Source: Prostheceraeus crozeri (Eukaryota > Platyhelminthes > Polycladida > Euryleptidae). From it: 64,000 nucleotides of DNA. The stretch is from contig CAJQUW010001649.1 of assembly GCA_907163375.1 (NCBI GenBank), positions 248,001 to 312,000 of the forward strand, read 5' to 3'. The stretch's first letter is position 1. Each line of letters begins with the position of its first letter. The notes beneath the pieces were generated by a model. That model was not told the origin of the DNA. It saw only the letters and a list, made by a program, of their open reading frames with translations, and made no database searches. The position numbers and the translations under genes were made by a program. Positions 36,845-49,393 of this stretch are shown here, piece after piece.

Positions 36845-38471
36845 CTTTAAAAGACATACTTGAAGATTTGAAAAATGAATTTTTATCTTATGGAAGTGAT
36901 CTCCACACTGATAGTGCCTCTCCTGCAGTCCATCCTTTTGTGACACCCTTTCAGTTTGCAGCCTCTGAGATTGAATGCATGCTAAAGCGATTCAGTCGAC
37001 GGACATCATCGGGATCTGATCATATACCCTCGTTGAAGTCTTGTGTGAACCACTATCCATCCTCTTCAACCAATGCCTCCGAGAAGCTAGCATCCGATAA
37101 TTTTGGAAATGTGCTGATATGATGCCTCTGCCAAAGTCATCCTCACCAACCATCAGTAATGTACGTCCCATCTCACTACTGCCTGTTCTGGAGCGGATAC
37201 TAGACAAGTGCTTGCTGAAAAGAGTCCGCAGCTCTTGTATCAGCCATTTTTACCCCCAGCAACATGTTTACCGACCTAATAGATCCACAACTTGTGCGTA
37301 AGTTGAAATTGAAAATAGTGTGACATCATATTTGCACGAAAACAACGTTCCCGCGTGCCATGAAATCTTGGTTGACTTAGCAAAGAGGTCCGACAGGGTG
37401 CTTCATGACGGTCTACTATAAAAGATGTCAAGAGATGGATTTCATGGCTTCCTTTTGTCCTTTGTGAAAAACTGCTTGAAGTCAAGAAGAATATGAGAAT
37501 ACGGTGGAAACAGTCATGCAGTACATATAGGGAATTATCCAATGGCATTCCATAGGGTTCATCATTAGGCCTCCTGTTGTTCGGAATACTTTGTATCAGC
37601 CTCGTTTGGCGAATCAAGGAGACATCGACATTAGTGAAGTATGCTGATGATTTGGTCATCATTGGCAAAATAGAGAAATATTCATCGCTTTCACCTGCGT
37701 ATGAAGTCTACGTTGCAATCAGAAATTGGGCGGCTTCGAAAAATATGCAAAACAAGGAAGGAAAGAGAAAGCAACTATTCGTAACGCATTCCAAATCATT
37801 CGACAAGACTTCACTTCAGATTCTTAATGGTCCTGTAGTGACCTGTGTGACTGTACTTGGTATAATCTTTGATGAAAGGCTTGCGTGAAATACTTGCGCA
37901 AACTCCGCGATTTTCTTGAAAAGGAAAAATAGTCTATGAAAGTTGCGTGAGGAGTATGATAGAACAAAGGGGTCCAATATTTGTTGAATTTAACGTTTGA
38001 ATTTAACCCATCAGAAATAATCGACAAGATTCAGCACCGTACTTATTCTGTTATCTGCAGGAATTTGCAATGTGATTGTGTTAAATTTGTGCTTCTCTTA
38101 TACCACAGAAAAATGATCGTTTATCGCCTTTTTCATACGTTAATTCGCGTGCCACTCACCCACTCCACCATTTTGGCCAACATATTTTGCGACATTCGCG
38201 GAAATATTTACTTCCAGCTTTAAAGTCTTCTTTGCGATCTAGGGGCTTTATCATTTCTGTGTCCAAATTATGCAATTCTGGTTTTCAATGAACGATCGCT
38301 GCTTTTTTCTCCACGCTTGACATTTTGAACTTTCTGCGCTCTTCTTATTTGTTGTGAACAGTGTCCTATGTTGATCACTTATATATGCATGTTGTATTTC
38401 TCTGTTGGTCCGAAAATTTCCATTATTGGGGTCAGTATCTTGAATAAACTTCTTTATTGCTATTAGTATTA
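36845..38471 (+). mobile_element. LINE D: 5'-truncated non-LTR retrotransposon
   Basis: Plus strand, starting just upstream of the reverse transcriptase: HPFVTPFQFAASEIECMLKR, SGSDHIPSL, then after a shift PKSSSPTISNVRPISLLPVL and FYPQQHVYRPNRSTTCA. The degenerate active-site region ILVDLAKRSDRVLHDGLL follows, then VKYADDLVIIGKI (37632 onward) and VTVLGIIFDERL. A decayed C-terminal part begins IQHRTYSVICRNLQC, and the 3' UTR ends near 38471 in an ATT-rich tail after TTGAATAAAC. There are several frameshifts and stops, so it is inactive. Sequence motifs place it near LINE A. Its left edge abuts the truncated 5' edge of LINE C. Confidence 0.85.
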
Positions 38472-40087
38472 AATTTGAAGTATGTGAGTGATTGACATAG
38501 TTGACATTGAAGCTATAATATACGCAACAGGGTCTTCGAGAAAGAAGAGTAGTGATCTCAGCTCCTTAACCAAGGCAATTGAGTGTCATATGAAAAATCA
38601 ACCTTGCATTTTCATTGTCATTTGAGAAAGTCTTTTGAAAACAGGGTCGAATCAGCTAAAGATTACATGCTAATTATAAGGCTGTTCAGACAGAAAGGCT
38701 GTCAAATCGGACTTTAAAATGAATCATACTTCACTTCACATACGGTATAGCGAAATTTTATTTAAAGGTCAGTTTTCACGTATGAAATTGTTTAATTTTC
38801 ATTTTATTTTGTATGTCATAGATATTAGCACAGTTTGGCCGTACATATACAGTACATTTAAAGCTTAAATATTCATTGAAATTGAGATAGCGACAAATAC
38901 TATACTATTCACACTCTCTCCTGCAGAAATAGGAGGCGATTATGAAGCGAGGGCATACATGCATGGTCTGTGAGCACGCTATGCCACTGATTACCCACCA
39001 TTAAGACTTTCCATAGTCCTAATTTAGATGCTATAATTATCACTGAAATGAAATTTGGATGAATGTATTTCAACAATTCAAAAAATGAATAGAAAATCTC
39101 CTCTGTACATTTATGGCATATGAGTAAATAAATAGAGGAAAAAGAGTGAAAAAATAAATAAATACAATGTATTTCACCAGTTGAGAGAATGTACATGTAA
39201 ATCGTATATAGTACTATTTCATCTTAATTGATGATTATCGTATTGGACGATAATTCATGCAAAACAGTCACTTCTGGATCTCGAAAATTAATTTCAAAAC
39301 AATGAATTTCGATTGTCGATAGTGTAAGCCATTAATTATTCTAAAGTTGAGAGACACAAATTTTCATATTCAGTATTGAATGAAAATTTGTAACTACGTT
39401 CTTGAATATTCCCTCAGTCATCCTCTATTCGCTTTCAATTTGATTGAAACACGAAAATTAAAACGTCACATTGTAACAGTGAAGATATTTCAGACAACAT
39501 CCAAATTCGACATTTCTAATCTCACAATGGAAGTGGATGCAACAGGCTGGATAACAAAATCAATTATCCTGTAGGAATGACCTCTTTCAAATCTGTATTT
39601 CACACAAGCGCTTGCATCCTGATTTCCCTCTTCAAATCACTGAGTCTGACCTCAACAATAAGATCTACAGAGGGAAAATAATCGGACATTCAAATTCCAT
39701 TTCCAATACAATACAAAGGAATAAGAAGCTCCATAATTCCCATCAAATATAACAAAGAGAATACTAATATATAGCGACTGTTTCCACATGGAGATTCATC
39801 AGCGTCACCATTTGCAACCCTGAGAGACTGTCCTCCAACATTGTGCGATAATATATTTCACGGAGATGAGAAAACAAATTTGACCATTTTCGGCAATGAT
39901 CTTCAATATCCATTCAACATGCCAGAGGGTGGATAGACAATACTACCAAGCGCTTGTGTTAGGAAAGAGCGCGGGTAGCATGGTATGCTAACTATTAAGA
40001 GATAAGTTTCTGAATTGATGCCGAAGAGTAATTGAAATGAGATCATGAACAGAGAGATGACGCATAGTCGTAGTAATTAATGAGAAA
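38472..40087. other. No recognisable gene
   Basis: Unassigned AT-rich DNA. No element ends or known domains. Confidence 0.45.
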
Positions 40088-40270
40088 ATTGATTTCTCTC
40101 ATCAGAATCGGAATGAAGAGAATTTAGAACAGGCAATAAGAGAGAAAGAACTCCTGTTGGAGTGGAAAATATGTCGACATTAAGCCATGAAAGAGAGAGT
40201 AGGGTGTAAACTCTTAATGAAGAGAACAAGTCAAGGATAGTCTAATTTTGTGTAATTCATTTATGCAAAC
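40088..40270 (+). repeat. Dispersed direct repeat, copy 1 of 2
   Basis: About 180 bases recur in the same orientation at 43047-43237, at roughly 75-80% identity. The best block contains CCATGAAAGAGAG...AGTAGGGTGTAAACT. There are no terminal repeats or coding frame, and its family is unknown. Confidence 0.75.
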
Positions 40271-41350
40271 AATCTGCTGACAGCAAAATTTACTGTATCT
40301 TATGAATTACATAAAGAATCATAATTATGCATGTATAATCTTAGATTTATTTTCTCATTGCCGGATGAGTTTAGTCCAATTGCAACCACGACTCTCTGAA
40401 AATCCTCCTGCAAGCCTTGTTATCTTTAATGGGGTTTTGGTCCTTAAAGTTTCACCAATCCAGACCATTTTAGAGAATAAAATACAGCAGGTATACGATA
40501 ATTATGAAAGTTGAATTTATGCAATGTGTCATTAGGATACAGAAGGGGTTAAGGGTGACTTATCAAGTTTTTCTAATTGTCGACACTTGGAAAAATGTGA
40601 TATGCATGGCTTGCATGATTGACATGTATGTAGAGGTGACAACAAAAGTTACTTGCTCAAAAGATTAGAAATAGAAGCTGATCTTCTTCCTTTTTACTTG
40701 AATAAATTTTTGGTTGATATTTTTGTATCAATTGCGCATTCATAAGTCTTATATTAGTGCTATCTCTCTCATAAGACAAAATTTTTAGTTTTTATCTCGT
40801 TCTTGTTACAAAATTGTCATCTGTTTGAAAATTAATGCTGTTGATCTCGTTTCTTGTATTGTGCATATGCTGATAATGGACAATTAGATTCATATTTAAT
40901 GCGTCTTAAAAAGCATTTCATAATGTCATGTCCGATCAGCATGTCCGTCAAAAACAATTCAACATCTTTCCGAAAAAAGTGTGACTCATAAAGTCTCCTG
41001 TTTCAAATGCCAACATTTCTATATTATGTTGGTAGCACAACTCAGCCACTCTGATGCATTAGAATAAAAGAACATAGTAGAGCAACGTCATCAATTTTCA
41101 AACGCATGAAAGCTTGCAGCGAGAACACTGTAAAAACATAATTCTTTTTTGTAAACGAGATAGCACCAATAAGAGACTTTTAATTTCCAACAATAATCAT
41201 CCTCAGTTCATCCGAATTCAATGATCAATTTTTCAGAATTGCTGTCGTCCGACATTCTACATGTAGTTAGCACTCATTGTTACTTTTTCATAATAAAGTC
41301 TGTTATCTTTGCAAGCATTGCATTGGCTAGTATTTTCTTATTTCTTATTT
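40271..41350. other. No recognisable gene
   Basis: Unassigned AT-rich DNA. Confidence 0.45.
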
Positions 41351-41400
41351 CACACACACACACACACACACACTCTCTCTCTCTCTCTCCCTCTCTCTCT
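41351..41400 (+). repeat. Compound (CA)n(CT)n microsatellite
   Basis: Eleven CA units followed by CT units with one CC interruption. It accounts for the low-complexity open frames on both strands here. Confidence 0.97.
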
Positions 41401-43046
41401 ATTGAGACTAATAGAAGCACAACTGAAACAAAGGCATCAACCAAAAAATAATTCAAAAGAAGAAAAATATCAGTCTCATCAGTTCTTTTTCTTTTGAATA
41501 AGCAACTTTTGTTATCATCTGTATATACATGCAATCACTATGACTATCTGACACTTAGACAACTTTTTCTGTATCCCATCATTTTGACACATTGTCGATA
41601 TAATTTTTACAGCGATCACATATCTGCTGCATTTTTGAAGTTTAATATTCTGTAATTTTATTAAGGCTGCTGTCTCTTTTATTCTCTGATGCCGCCTGAG
41701 GAGACGAAGCTCCATATGAAGATAGCAAGGCTTTTAATCTTTACTAGGTACTTAAGCGGAAATTCAAAATTACAGTGCAATTTAGGAACATCTAACTTCA
41801 GTGGGAAAATGCAGCCTATGACATCATTCATGCGTACTTGACTCCTAAACAGCATCAACATTTAAAACATGCGACACAACGCATCGCAGACTAATATCCC
41901 TGGTCTGCAAAACGAAGATGTACATCGGAAACTTGTATAACCAAAAAATTGAACTATGATAACATTTACCTAAAATAGAATACCTATCCATCAATCTGTT
42001 CCCACCGGATATTCCATCTTTGCTTTTTTCCACATCGTAAATCAAATGCATATGAAATTCTATAATAAGAATAATGCATGATATGAGAGCAATATGACAG
42101 TGTATTTGTCGTAAGCATGCAGATTATGACATTCAAGGAAATTAAAAGCCCATCAACAAGAGTATGCACAATTGTGATGACATAAAGTGAAAAAGTCAAG
42201 CTATGTTCATGATAGAGTAAAAGTTGCCAAATGTCGTTGATGTAAAAATGAGTAGACAGACGGTGTTCAAACTTAGTCAAAGTAGAAAGAGCAATTTCAT
42301 AATGAGTCAAGTTATTTCACTATCACATTACATCATTATAAAGAAGTGGTAACATGCCATTGTTCTCACTCTTTTGGCTGTGATCATGTAGTAATTGTTG
42401 CGACAACGTTTCTGACAGGAAACGAAAAATGTTTTTTGGGATGAAGATTGGCTAGACTGCTCATCATTTTGTGCACAAATTAGCCTGGCAAGAGGATAAA
42501 TTATCGAGTTTCAATTTCTGCATCCTATTATTGCAATCCAGGATGCAGCAAATCATTGAATAATTGACAAAAGCACTATTTTATACTTTCAATTTATTTG
42601 ATTAAACGCAATTGATATGGACACCACAAGATACATGAAAATTTAACTACAGGACGTATAATTCTTCACACCATGGCCTTTATTTCCTAAAACTTGATCC
42701 AGTTACACATCATTGATCATGTATGATAACAAAGAAACGTAACAGTCAACCGTTGTGTTACAGCAAGAATAAAATGTTATCTTGATATCATCATGTCAAA
42801 CACCGGTGCTGGTTTTTCCGATCAGGGCCAAATTCTCGCCATCTTTGAACATAGCAAGCACAATTCTGCGTCTCCGCACTGCTTGTGCTAATAACAATTA
42901 TGAAAAGTGTCTATTTATTTCGTACATATCTTTAATAATGAGAAGCATCAAGCTTTTGACAACCAACATAAAATGTCAAGGCAATTCTTCATGTTTTTTC
43001 TCATTTTCATGCGTCCTTGCTAACTGATGAGCTGTGTGGCAATCTG
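41401..43046. other. No recognisable gene
   Basis: Unassigned. A chain of short minus-strand frames between 41515 and 42310 overlaps in different phases and has no domain. Confidence 0.4.
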
Positions 43047-43237
43047 ATTGATTTCTGTCATCAATAGCCGGATAAAGAGAGTTTGGACAGACAATGTACT
43101 GTAGTGAGAAATAACTCTTTTTGGGGTGGAAATTACGCCGATGCTAAACCATGAAAGAGAGTAGGGTGTAAACTGTTAATGAAGAAAACGAGACAAAGAG
43201 AATCGAATTTTGTGATAGTTATGCTATTTAAGCAAAG
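43047..43237 (+). repeat. Dispersed direct repeat, copy 2 of 2
   Basis: Partner of 40088-40270, about 3 kb downstream of it and in the same orientation. Confidence 0.75.
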
Positions 43238-44981
43238 TAAGTTGCATCCTGTGAAGTGGAATTGGTTAGCGCATTGAATTAATTATGTGCAGGATGCAGA
43301 ATGCTGCTCAGTTCTTGAATTTCGATTCTGTCGATAAAGAAATCCACGGGCGTAGACAAGACTGTCGAATATAGAGTGGAGGCCTGGTCGAATTTTCCGG
43401 CTCGCGCTCAGCCCGGTCAAGCGTAGTATTCCATTTTTGGCGCATGGTTTTCACTTTCAATGCTCGGCACGCGGCCGTTTTGGCTTTAGGCTGGTAACCA
43501 TTGGAATGCAGATGTAAGTTATGCTTGAATAAAGCCTCATGCAAGAAGTTTTCCTGTTCAGAATAAAGGCATATGAGTATTAATGAGGTCGTATACATAA
43601 TGCCATATTTGATGAATCTAAAAAGTACTTGGATTCATATAATGAGTCATAACTATATAATGCAGTTGGCATGAAGAAAATATTCATGTTATCAATAACT
43701 CATCCAGCGAATAAAATGCTTTGAAATCAGGCTGCATCACAGGCCTATCTCGCACATATTTATGACTTCTAGCACATTTTGATGACTTCTTCTATGTACA
43801 GAGCGAGCTGGTCTTCAAATCCATTGCTAGAGGCGCTCTCATAGAGAAAATAATGCTTTTGTGTGAAGGACCCCTGCCCAATAATGCTGTCTTTTAACAG
43901 GACAGACATGATTGCAAACCGAATAATCGATTACATATCAATCTACTGTAAAAGAAGTCTTAAGTTTAAGAGGACATTAGGGAAATTATCTTGAATATTG
44001 GCCCGGTCATGGTGGTCTCTGTCACTCTGGTGTGGAACCGTTAAAATGACCCCCTTTGGAAATTTAGGGTGTTCTTGCATGTACGCGCAAGTTTAGAAAT
44101 CGAGGCTTTGGTTGGATGATAGCATTTCAACCAATCACTCAATGAATGCACCACTATTAGGCCTATAACCAGAGCTGAAATGCAAGCCAATTATAGTAGT
44201 GCACGTGTAAAAGTTTCATACCATAGTTGCAGACAATTGTTTCACCTTCATTCTTCTTTTACTGAATTTGAGTAGGAATATATATTCTACACCTTTATTA
44301 ATTCATTGTGTATTACTTTGTATTCTTCAGAGGACTAGGCCTTAATGTACTGCAAATTAGCTGTGGACAATCTTCTGATGATACCAATGCCGATAACTGA
44401 ATATTCTGAATAAGAAGGAAAATCAATCATAGATATCGAAGTGATTAATTTCAAACCTGCAAGCATTATGATTATTTTTATGAACGGCTGTGAGCTTATC
44501 ACAACAGCGTTTCAAGAATGGCGAGAACATGAAATCTTCAGGTGAACCCCTCTGTGAAAGCACACGGTCACTCATAGGAGAGCCATCACTCATCATCAGA
44601 TCGAACACTATATTTTTAGCTAGAGTTTATGTAAAATGTACTTTCAATTAAGATATGCATGCTCATGCGTACAAAGCACATAAATTGTGGCGTCAACAAG
44701 AAATTCTGCATATGCAGATACTTATTCAATATGCAACAAGCAAGATGTGAAAAATGTCGCATCTTCTTTTGAGCTGTGTTCTGCTATCTATCTTATAGGC
44801 CTACATTTCAGTCAATCAATGTTATGTTATTCAATCAAACTGAAGTGATGCTTCGATACATTTTATAATGATTTGTTGCTAAAACTGAATCTTGCTAACT
44901 GAGGTTTCAACAGACGTATTTGTGCGGTTATCTAAACAATATTTAATAGCCATGTGGGATTAAAAATGCTGCTAAAATATG
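43238..44981. other. No recognisable gene
   Basis: Unassigned. The minus-strand frame 43308-43598 (96 residues, with KAKTAACRALKVKTMRQKW) overlaps a GC-rich patch at 43380-43480. I do not recognise it. Confidence 0.35.
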
Positions 44982-45060
44982 CAGAGTGCCAGTTTGTCTG
45001 GGCACGGAATAGACAAATGTCCTCCTCAGGCTTGAACAATTTGCGCACAAAATTCCTCCT
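44982..45060 (+). repeat. MITE-like end, related to 48384-48470
   Basis: About 75 bases starting GCAGAGTGCCAGTTTGTCTG match the reverse complement of 48397-48470 (GCAGAGTGAAAGTTCGCCTG...), including ATGTCCTC and CTTGAACAATTT. It appears to be a solitary end of the small element nested in mariner-like element B. Confidence 0.6.
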
Positions 45061-45807
45061 GTCAGGGAAAGTGGTATCTTGGGAAATGTTCCATTCTACG
45101 AGCGATTATCTGTACCAAATGGTATAAAACTTAAGTAAGGAGAGAATTTTGTTGCTTTCAGGTCGTCCTGCTTACCTCGTTTTTCATTACATCTTTCTCT
45201 CTTTTCGTGGTCATGTGCGAGTGAGCGAGCCTCTGACTTGAAATAAGCCGTGCATTAGTGGAGTATACTCGCACATGCACAAAATATGCTGACAATCGCG
45301 ATATAATGAAGGAATCCAATGAACGTATTGTGAAGAAATTAAAAATTAATTTTCCTATTTTAGGTGACAACTGACAATCATTCTGTTTTCCTTGATTTGG
45401 TGCAATATTCGCCAATTATCAAGAAACTTATTGCGTTAACTTCTCCTATCAAACCAACAAAGGAATTAATTATGAATTTATACAACCAAAGATCATTTCA
45501 TGCAGCATAATGCGAGAGCTGCATGCTTGAATTTCCATAAAAACAACAGAGCGATAGATATAGATGCAGAGTCGTAAATAATAGCCTTCCTGGAGTCGAA
45601 ACTTTCTATTCCGATTCCTAATCCCTGCCGATGTGTCGACTGATTTATTTCACATGTTTCTCTTCATTTGAATAAGAATTATGTGCTAGAAGTGCAGGTA
45701 TGCAAACAAGTCGTAATCTCATCTTCACTGACTTTTGCAAGGTATGATTTATGCTGGTTATACGGCTAATTAGTACGTCGTCCGATATGTCCGAGATGTA
45801 TATACAC

Positions 45808-45808
<1 letters not shown>
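45061..45808. other. No recognisable gene
   Basis: Unassigned AT-rich DNA. Confidence 0.4.

Positions 45809-45859
<51 letters not shown>
45809..45859. repeat. (TA)n microsatellite
   Basis: About 25 uninterrupted TA units. Self-complementary and able to form a cruciform. Its length is likely to vary between individuals. Confidence 0.97.
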
Positions 45860-45861
<2 letters not shown>

Positions 45862-48067
45862 TAATAAACCGAAACACTAGAAAAACATATCCAAAGAAAA
45901 TTTATTTCAAGAACATAAATCTATTTTTAACGAGCATTCCAATATTCCCCACAGCAATGGAATCGTCTAAAATCCATCCATACAATGTGCATGATTATGT
46001 AACATAAAATGTATTCGAGGATTTAGTGTACTTTATTTACTTAAATTCTGAAAATTTATCTCCAAGATGTTATGTCTCATGAAATTCACATGTATTCTAG
46101 TAAATAGATTTACAATAAGTGGTATTCCGGGAAATATGTGTCCGGTAAGAGAGCACCGGCAAATTGACAGAAATAATTTCCGTGCATTATCACAAGCAAA
46201 GCGAGATGCCAGGCGAAGAAAATGCGTTCATAAACAAGACGGATTTTAACTAGTCCACTAACTTGACCCCAGGAACACTTTCGAAAACTGTCGATTAACA
46301 CGGAATTGACTGTCCGAACGACAATTTTCAATTCATATTGAACATCAACGGGATCCCGGAGCTGAAATGGTGAATGCGTTATCCCTGCGCTGTAGTCAGC
46401 TTCGGTGTAGGCGGTAGTTGCAACTCAGAAGTTTTGGCTATCAAACTTGACTCCTATTTCTCAAATTTATGAGCTGTGATTATTTCAGTCACAACAACTA
46501 ATTATACTGGGCTCAATGGAACTATCACTTTACTCTTCACGAGGAGATAAGCTGTCGATTATTAAAAGAATGTTTAATTCATAACGTAAAGCAATATTAT
46601 TTCACTTTGTACGGGATCGCTTGCAACATTCAATTAGTAAATCAAAACTAGATCGCCACTTTGTATGTAGATGCTGGAATTCGCTAATTATTACCTTGAC
46701 GTGAGCATGGGAAACTGCAGCAACCACATTCAAATAGCTCTCGGAAAGCAGCGGCTTGCTTCATAACTCAAAGTCAGTGGAAAATATTTCCCTTTTATAT
46801 CACCAACATAAATTCTTCCGAAGCAGAAGACTCCAGCTTTCTATTCTTATAAATTATTTATTTCCTCAAACCGAGAGAATAAGAGAATTGCTAAATTTTC
46901 CGACGGAATTACTGATATTACAAATAATACATGAATTTTGAACAAGGCATTGAATTACTTGAAAGCAGCAAAAATAGTAAATCACTCTTTGAAAGATTCC
47001 ATGATAGAAAATCGCCCATGATTCATTCATTAAAAGATACAGGAAGATTTTTTCGGATTAATTTTGCGGGACTAAGGGATGTACCTATGTTCAAAACTTC
47101 CGTCATAACGTCAGTATCTTATCCCGCTACAACGCTTTCAACACAAAATCTGCTGAGTTAATCAATAACATAGCACTCTGTTACTATCAAGATGCTTCGA
47201 ATGGCATCTTAAAACTGGCTGAATAAATTACAATAATTTTAGTGCTGCTGTAGAAGTTTACCATCATGAACGTTCCATAAAATGACGCAATTCCATAACT
47301 TCTTTCTCTTTTGACTCAGTCGAAGTCTTTCCTTCCGACTCTAGTTAATGGCGAGAAGTCTAGAATTCGTAATCCACGCGTTTCTTGCTAATGTCATTCA
47401 ATTAAAGACCCGTCCAGAACTCCCCGAGCAGTTATCAATTTGTTTGAAGTACATGGACGAATGGTAACGAATAGTGACGGCTTCGCTGTGAGTCAGTAGC
47501 AATCTCTAAGACGCATTTTCGCCTGGGGACAATTTCAGCGATGAACATCACTCAATAGATCGTGTCCAGCCCGCGCCACATTTCATTTGATTTGCAAACG
47601 TTCGGCACGAGCTTGAGGGAAAGGAATTGAGTGGGTAGTAAAACTGGCTCACGTTTTTGAGTGTCTGAGATATAAATTGGAAGTTTTTGTCGAACTGATA
47701 ATAGAGAATGGAATGCTTGATCGAAGCCGCTCTACATTCATTCATCTTCGTCAACGTAGAGATTAGAATTGTGAGAAAAGAGCAAAGAATAGCCGCCTCA
47801 GTGTTTCCAAGTGTGTTAAGAATGAATGTAAATATTTGCCTTCATAAAGGTCATTTGTAAACCGCAAATGTCATACTTTTCGAAGAAAATATGTTTCAAT
47901 CTGATTTTCCTTTAATCTGAAGTTTCTGGTAGAAAAGTCGTGAAAAATATTTGAGTATCATAATTGTGCTTGTTGAAGTCAGATGCGAGCCAGTTTGCTT
48001 CCACAAGCCATGCATGATAATGCAGCAGCGCATCACTGTGCCTTAGAGCTGAATGCAGCTGCTTTAA
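45860..48067. other. No recognisable gene
   Basis: Unassigned. Plus-strand frames at 46756-46941 and 46931-47161 overlap and have no domain I know. Confidence 0.4.
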
Positions 48068-48189
48068 TACAGGGTGGGCCAGAAGTGACTGCGTTTCAAA
48101 TATCTCCTTGTTATAGTGTCAATCTCAAGCATTTTAAAATTACTCTTAATAAAATCGATTTATTACCAGGCTGATAATGTTAATGCACA

Positions 48190-48470
48190 GTGATAGCATG
48201 GAAAGATGTCCTCAGACTTGAATAATTTAAGCACAACAATTCCTTGGCAGCCGTAGAGACTGCGTTTCGCCCTACATGGGCTTGTCAGTACGGCTCAGAA
48301 TGGGCTAAACCAGCTTAACATATAACTGAACAAGCTGAAGGAATTGCACAACAGGCTGCTATGCGTTTATTTATTGTGGCTTTATTTATTATTATTGGCT
48401 GAAATTGTTCAAGTTTGAGGACATCTTTCTATTCAATGCCCAGGCGAACTTTCACTCTGCAATCTTTATG
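48190..48470. mobile_element. Small inverted-repeat element nested in mariner B
   Basis: The two ends are inverted copies: 48199-48237 (GGAAAGATGTCCTCAGACTT...) against 48397-48437. Inside these lies a second, weaker inverted pair (GCACAACAATTCCTTGGCAGC against the reverse of 48340-48365). The right end has a further copy at 44982-45060, so this is a family. The core holds the hammerhead-like structure at 48249-48295. It could be a MITE or a small ribozyme-bearing retroelement. Confidence 0.55.
48249..48295 (-). ncRNA. Hammerhead-ribozyme-like motif (degenerate)
   Basis: On the minus strand the parts follow type I hammerhead order. Stem I strand AGCCGTA is followed by CTGACAA (core is CUGANGA, so G8 reads A). 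Stem II is GCCC/GGGC with loop ATGTA, then GAA, and a two-base-pair stem III (AC/GT with loop GCA). A C stands at the cleavage position, then an extra TC, then stem I strand TACGGCT, a perfect 7-bp complement. The G8 change and the TC bulge make activity doubtful. The architecture is too complete to be casual, but no covariation evidence is available. Confidence 0.5.
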
Positions 48471-48639
48471 ATCACAGCGATAGCCTTTGAAATGGGTGAC
48501 CATGGATTCCTTAAATCTTCGTTCCATGGATTCCTTAAATCTAATTCCTTAAAAATAATTATCAAATAAATTCTATTGTTGAAAACTTCTTGACAGCATC
48601 GGTCATTTCATGATTGTTTGTGACCTCTCGCGGTGAGCC

Positions 48640-49330
48640 GTTTTTCCATCATAACTTTAAACAATATGACATGATTCCTTGACAGCTAAGGACCGAAGTT
48701 GCTAACCTGTTTCATCTTGAGTCGTGAATTGAGTTATTCCCGAGCCTTCCTCGAAGTGTGTGGATTGCGGACGTACTCCGTCTTGCAGCAAATGGATTAT
48801 TAGTCGAATTCCTCTTCTCAAAAGATCTGGGGTTAAATTCATCTTCCAGTGCTGGAGATATTGATAGCAGTCCATGTCCATTTAACTTTTAAGAAAATTT
48901 GAACAAATTTAGCTTTTATCTGACACCGCTCCCCATACCAAAACGTTAAGAGGATGTTGGTTCATGTGTTCCGAGAGTGAGGATTCTTGTTTGACCAAGT
49001 GGCCACGTCTTTTGATGCCGCATGAACTGCACATTTATCGGGGAAAACAATTCCGTTCTCATCCATGGAGGTTGATAGTTCTCAGGAATAGCGAGATTTA
49101 GCATTCAGGAAGAATCTGATTTCTTCGGTCGAAGATCTAACAAATGTTGGCTCGAAAGTTTAGAGAAAAGCACTCCATTTTTAAATTCGATACATTGTTT
49201 GCAGTTCTTGGTGTATCGAGCTCATCACTAAATCTTCTCGCATACTTGAGTTGTTTTCTATCTCAACTTTAACATGGTCAATAAATATAGTAGTTCCTCT
49301 ATCCTTCGGGTCACCACTTCCCAGTTAATT
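48640..49330 (-). pseudogene. Mariner-like transposase of element B, decayed
   Basis: Minus-strand translation gives scattered but ordered family landmarks. An Arg-rich segment comes first (LKYARRFSDELDT). The first catalytic region follows as FPDKCAVHAASKD with WSNKNPHSRNT, corresponding to 'FSDEa.fhl.g.vn..n.riWg.eNPH'. Next is VWGAVSD ('nVWcavs'), and then LLQDGVRPQSTHFEEG, corresponding to 'fQQDGAppH', the second catalytic Asp region. Several frameshifts and stops separate them. The N-terminal DNA-binding domain is not clearly readable. It encodes nothing functional. Confidence 0.65.
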
Positions 49331-49393
49331 TTTCAAGTAAGAAATAGCTGGTGATTAGTTGAAACGCAGTCACTTTGGGCCCACCCCACGGTA

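Larger units (their letters stand above)
48068..49393 (-). mobile_element. Mariner-like element B with both TIRs and TA target site
   Basis: The element spans 48070-49391, flanked by TA on both sides (48068-48069 and 49392-49393). The terminal inverted repeats share a 20-base-plus core, AGTGACTGCGTTTCAA, preceded by GGGTGGGCC at both ends. The length of 1.32 kb is normal for the group, though it includes a nested insertion at about 48190-48470. Minus-strand transposase remnants lie between. The TIRs differ in a few positions, so the copy is moderately old. Confidence 0.85.

Noticed and set aside
35864-38471. Single LINE rearranged by twin-priming
   Set aside because: Both halves contain their own YADD-to-C-terminus segments with different sequences, so they are two elements.
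41221-41534. Plus- and minus-strand small proteins with HTHTHT/SLSLS or CVCVCV/RERERE
   Set aside because: These are translations of the (CA)n(CT)n microsatellite.
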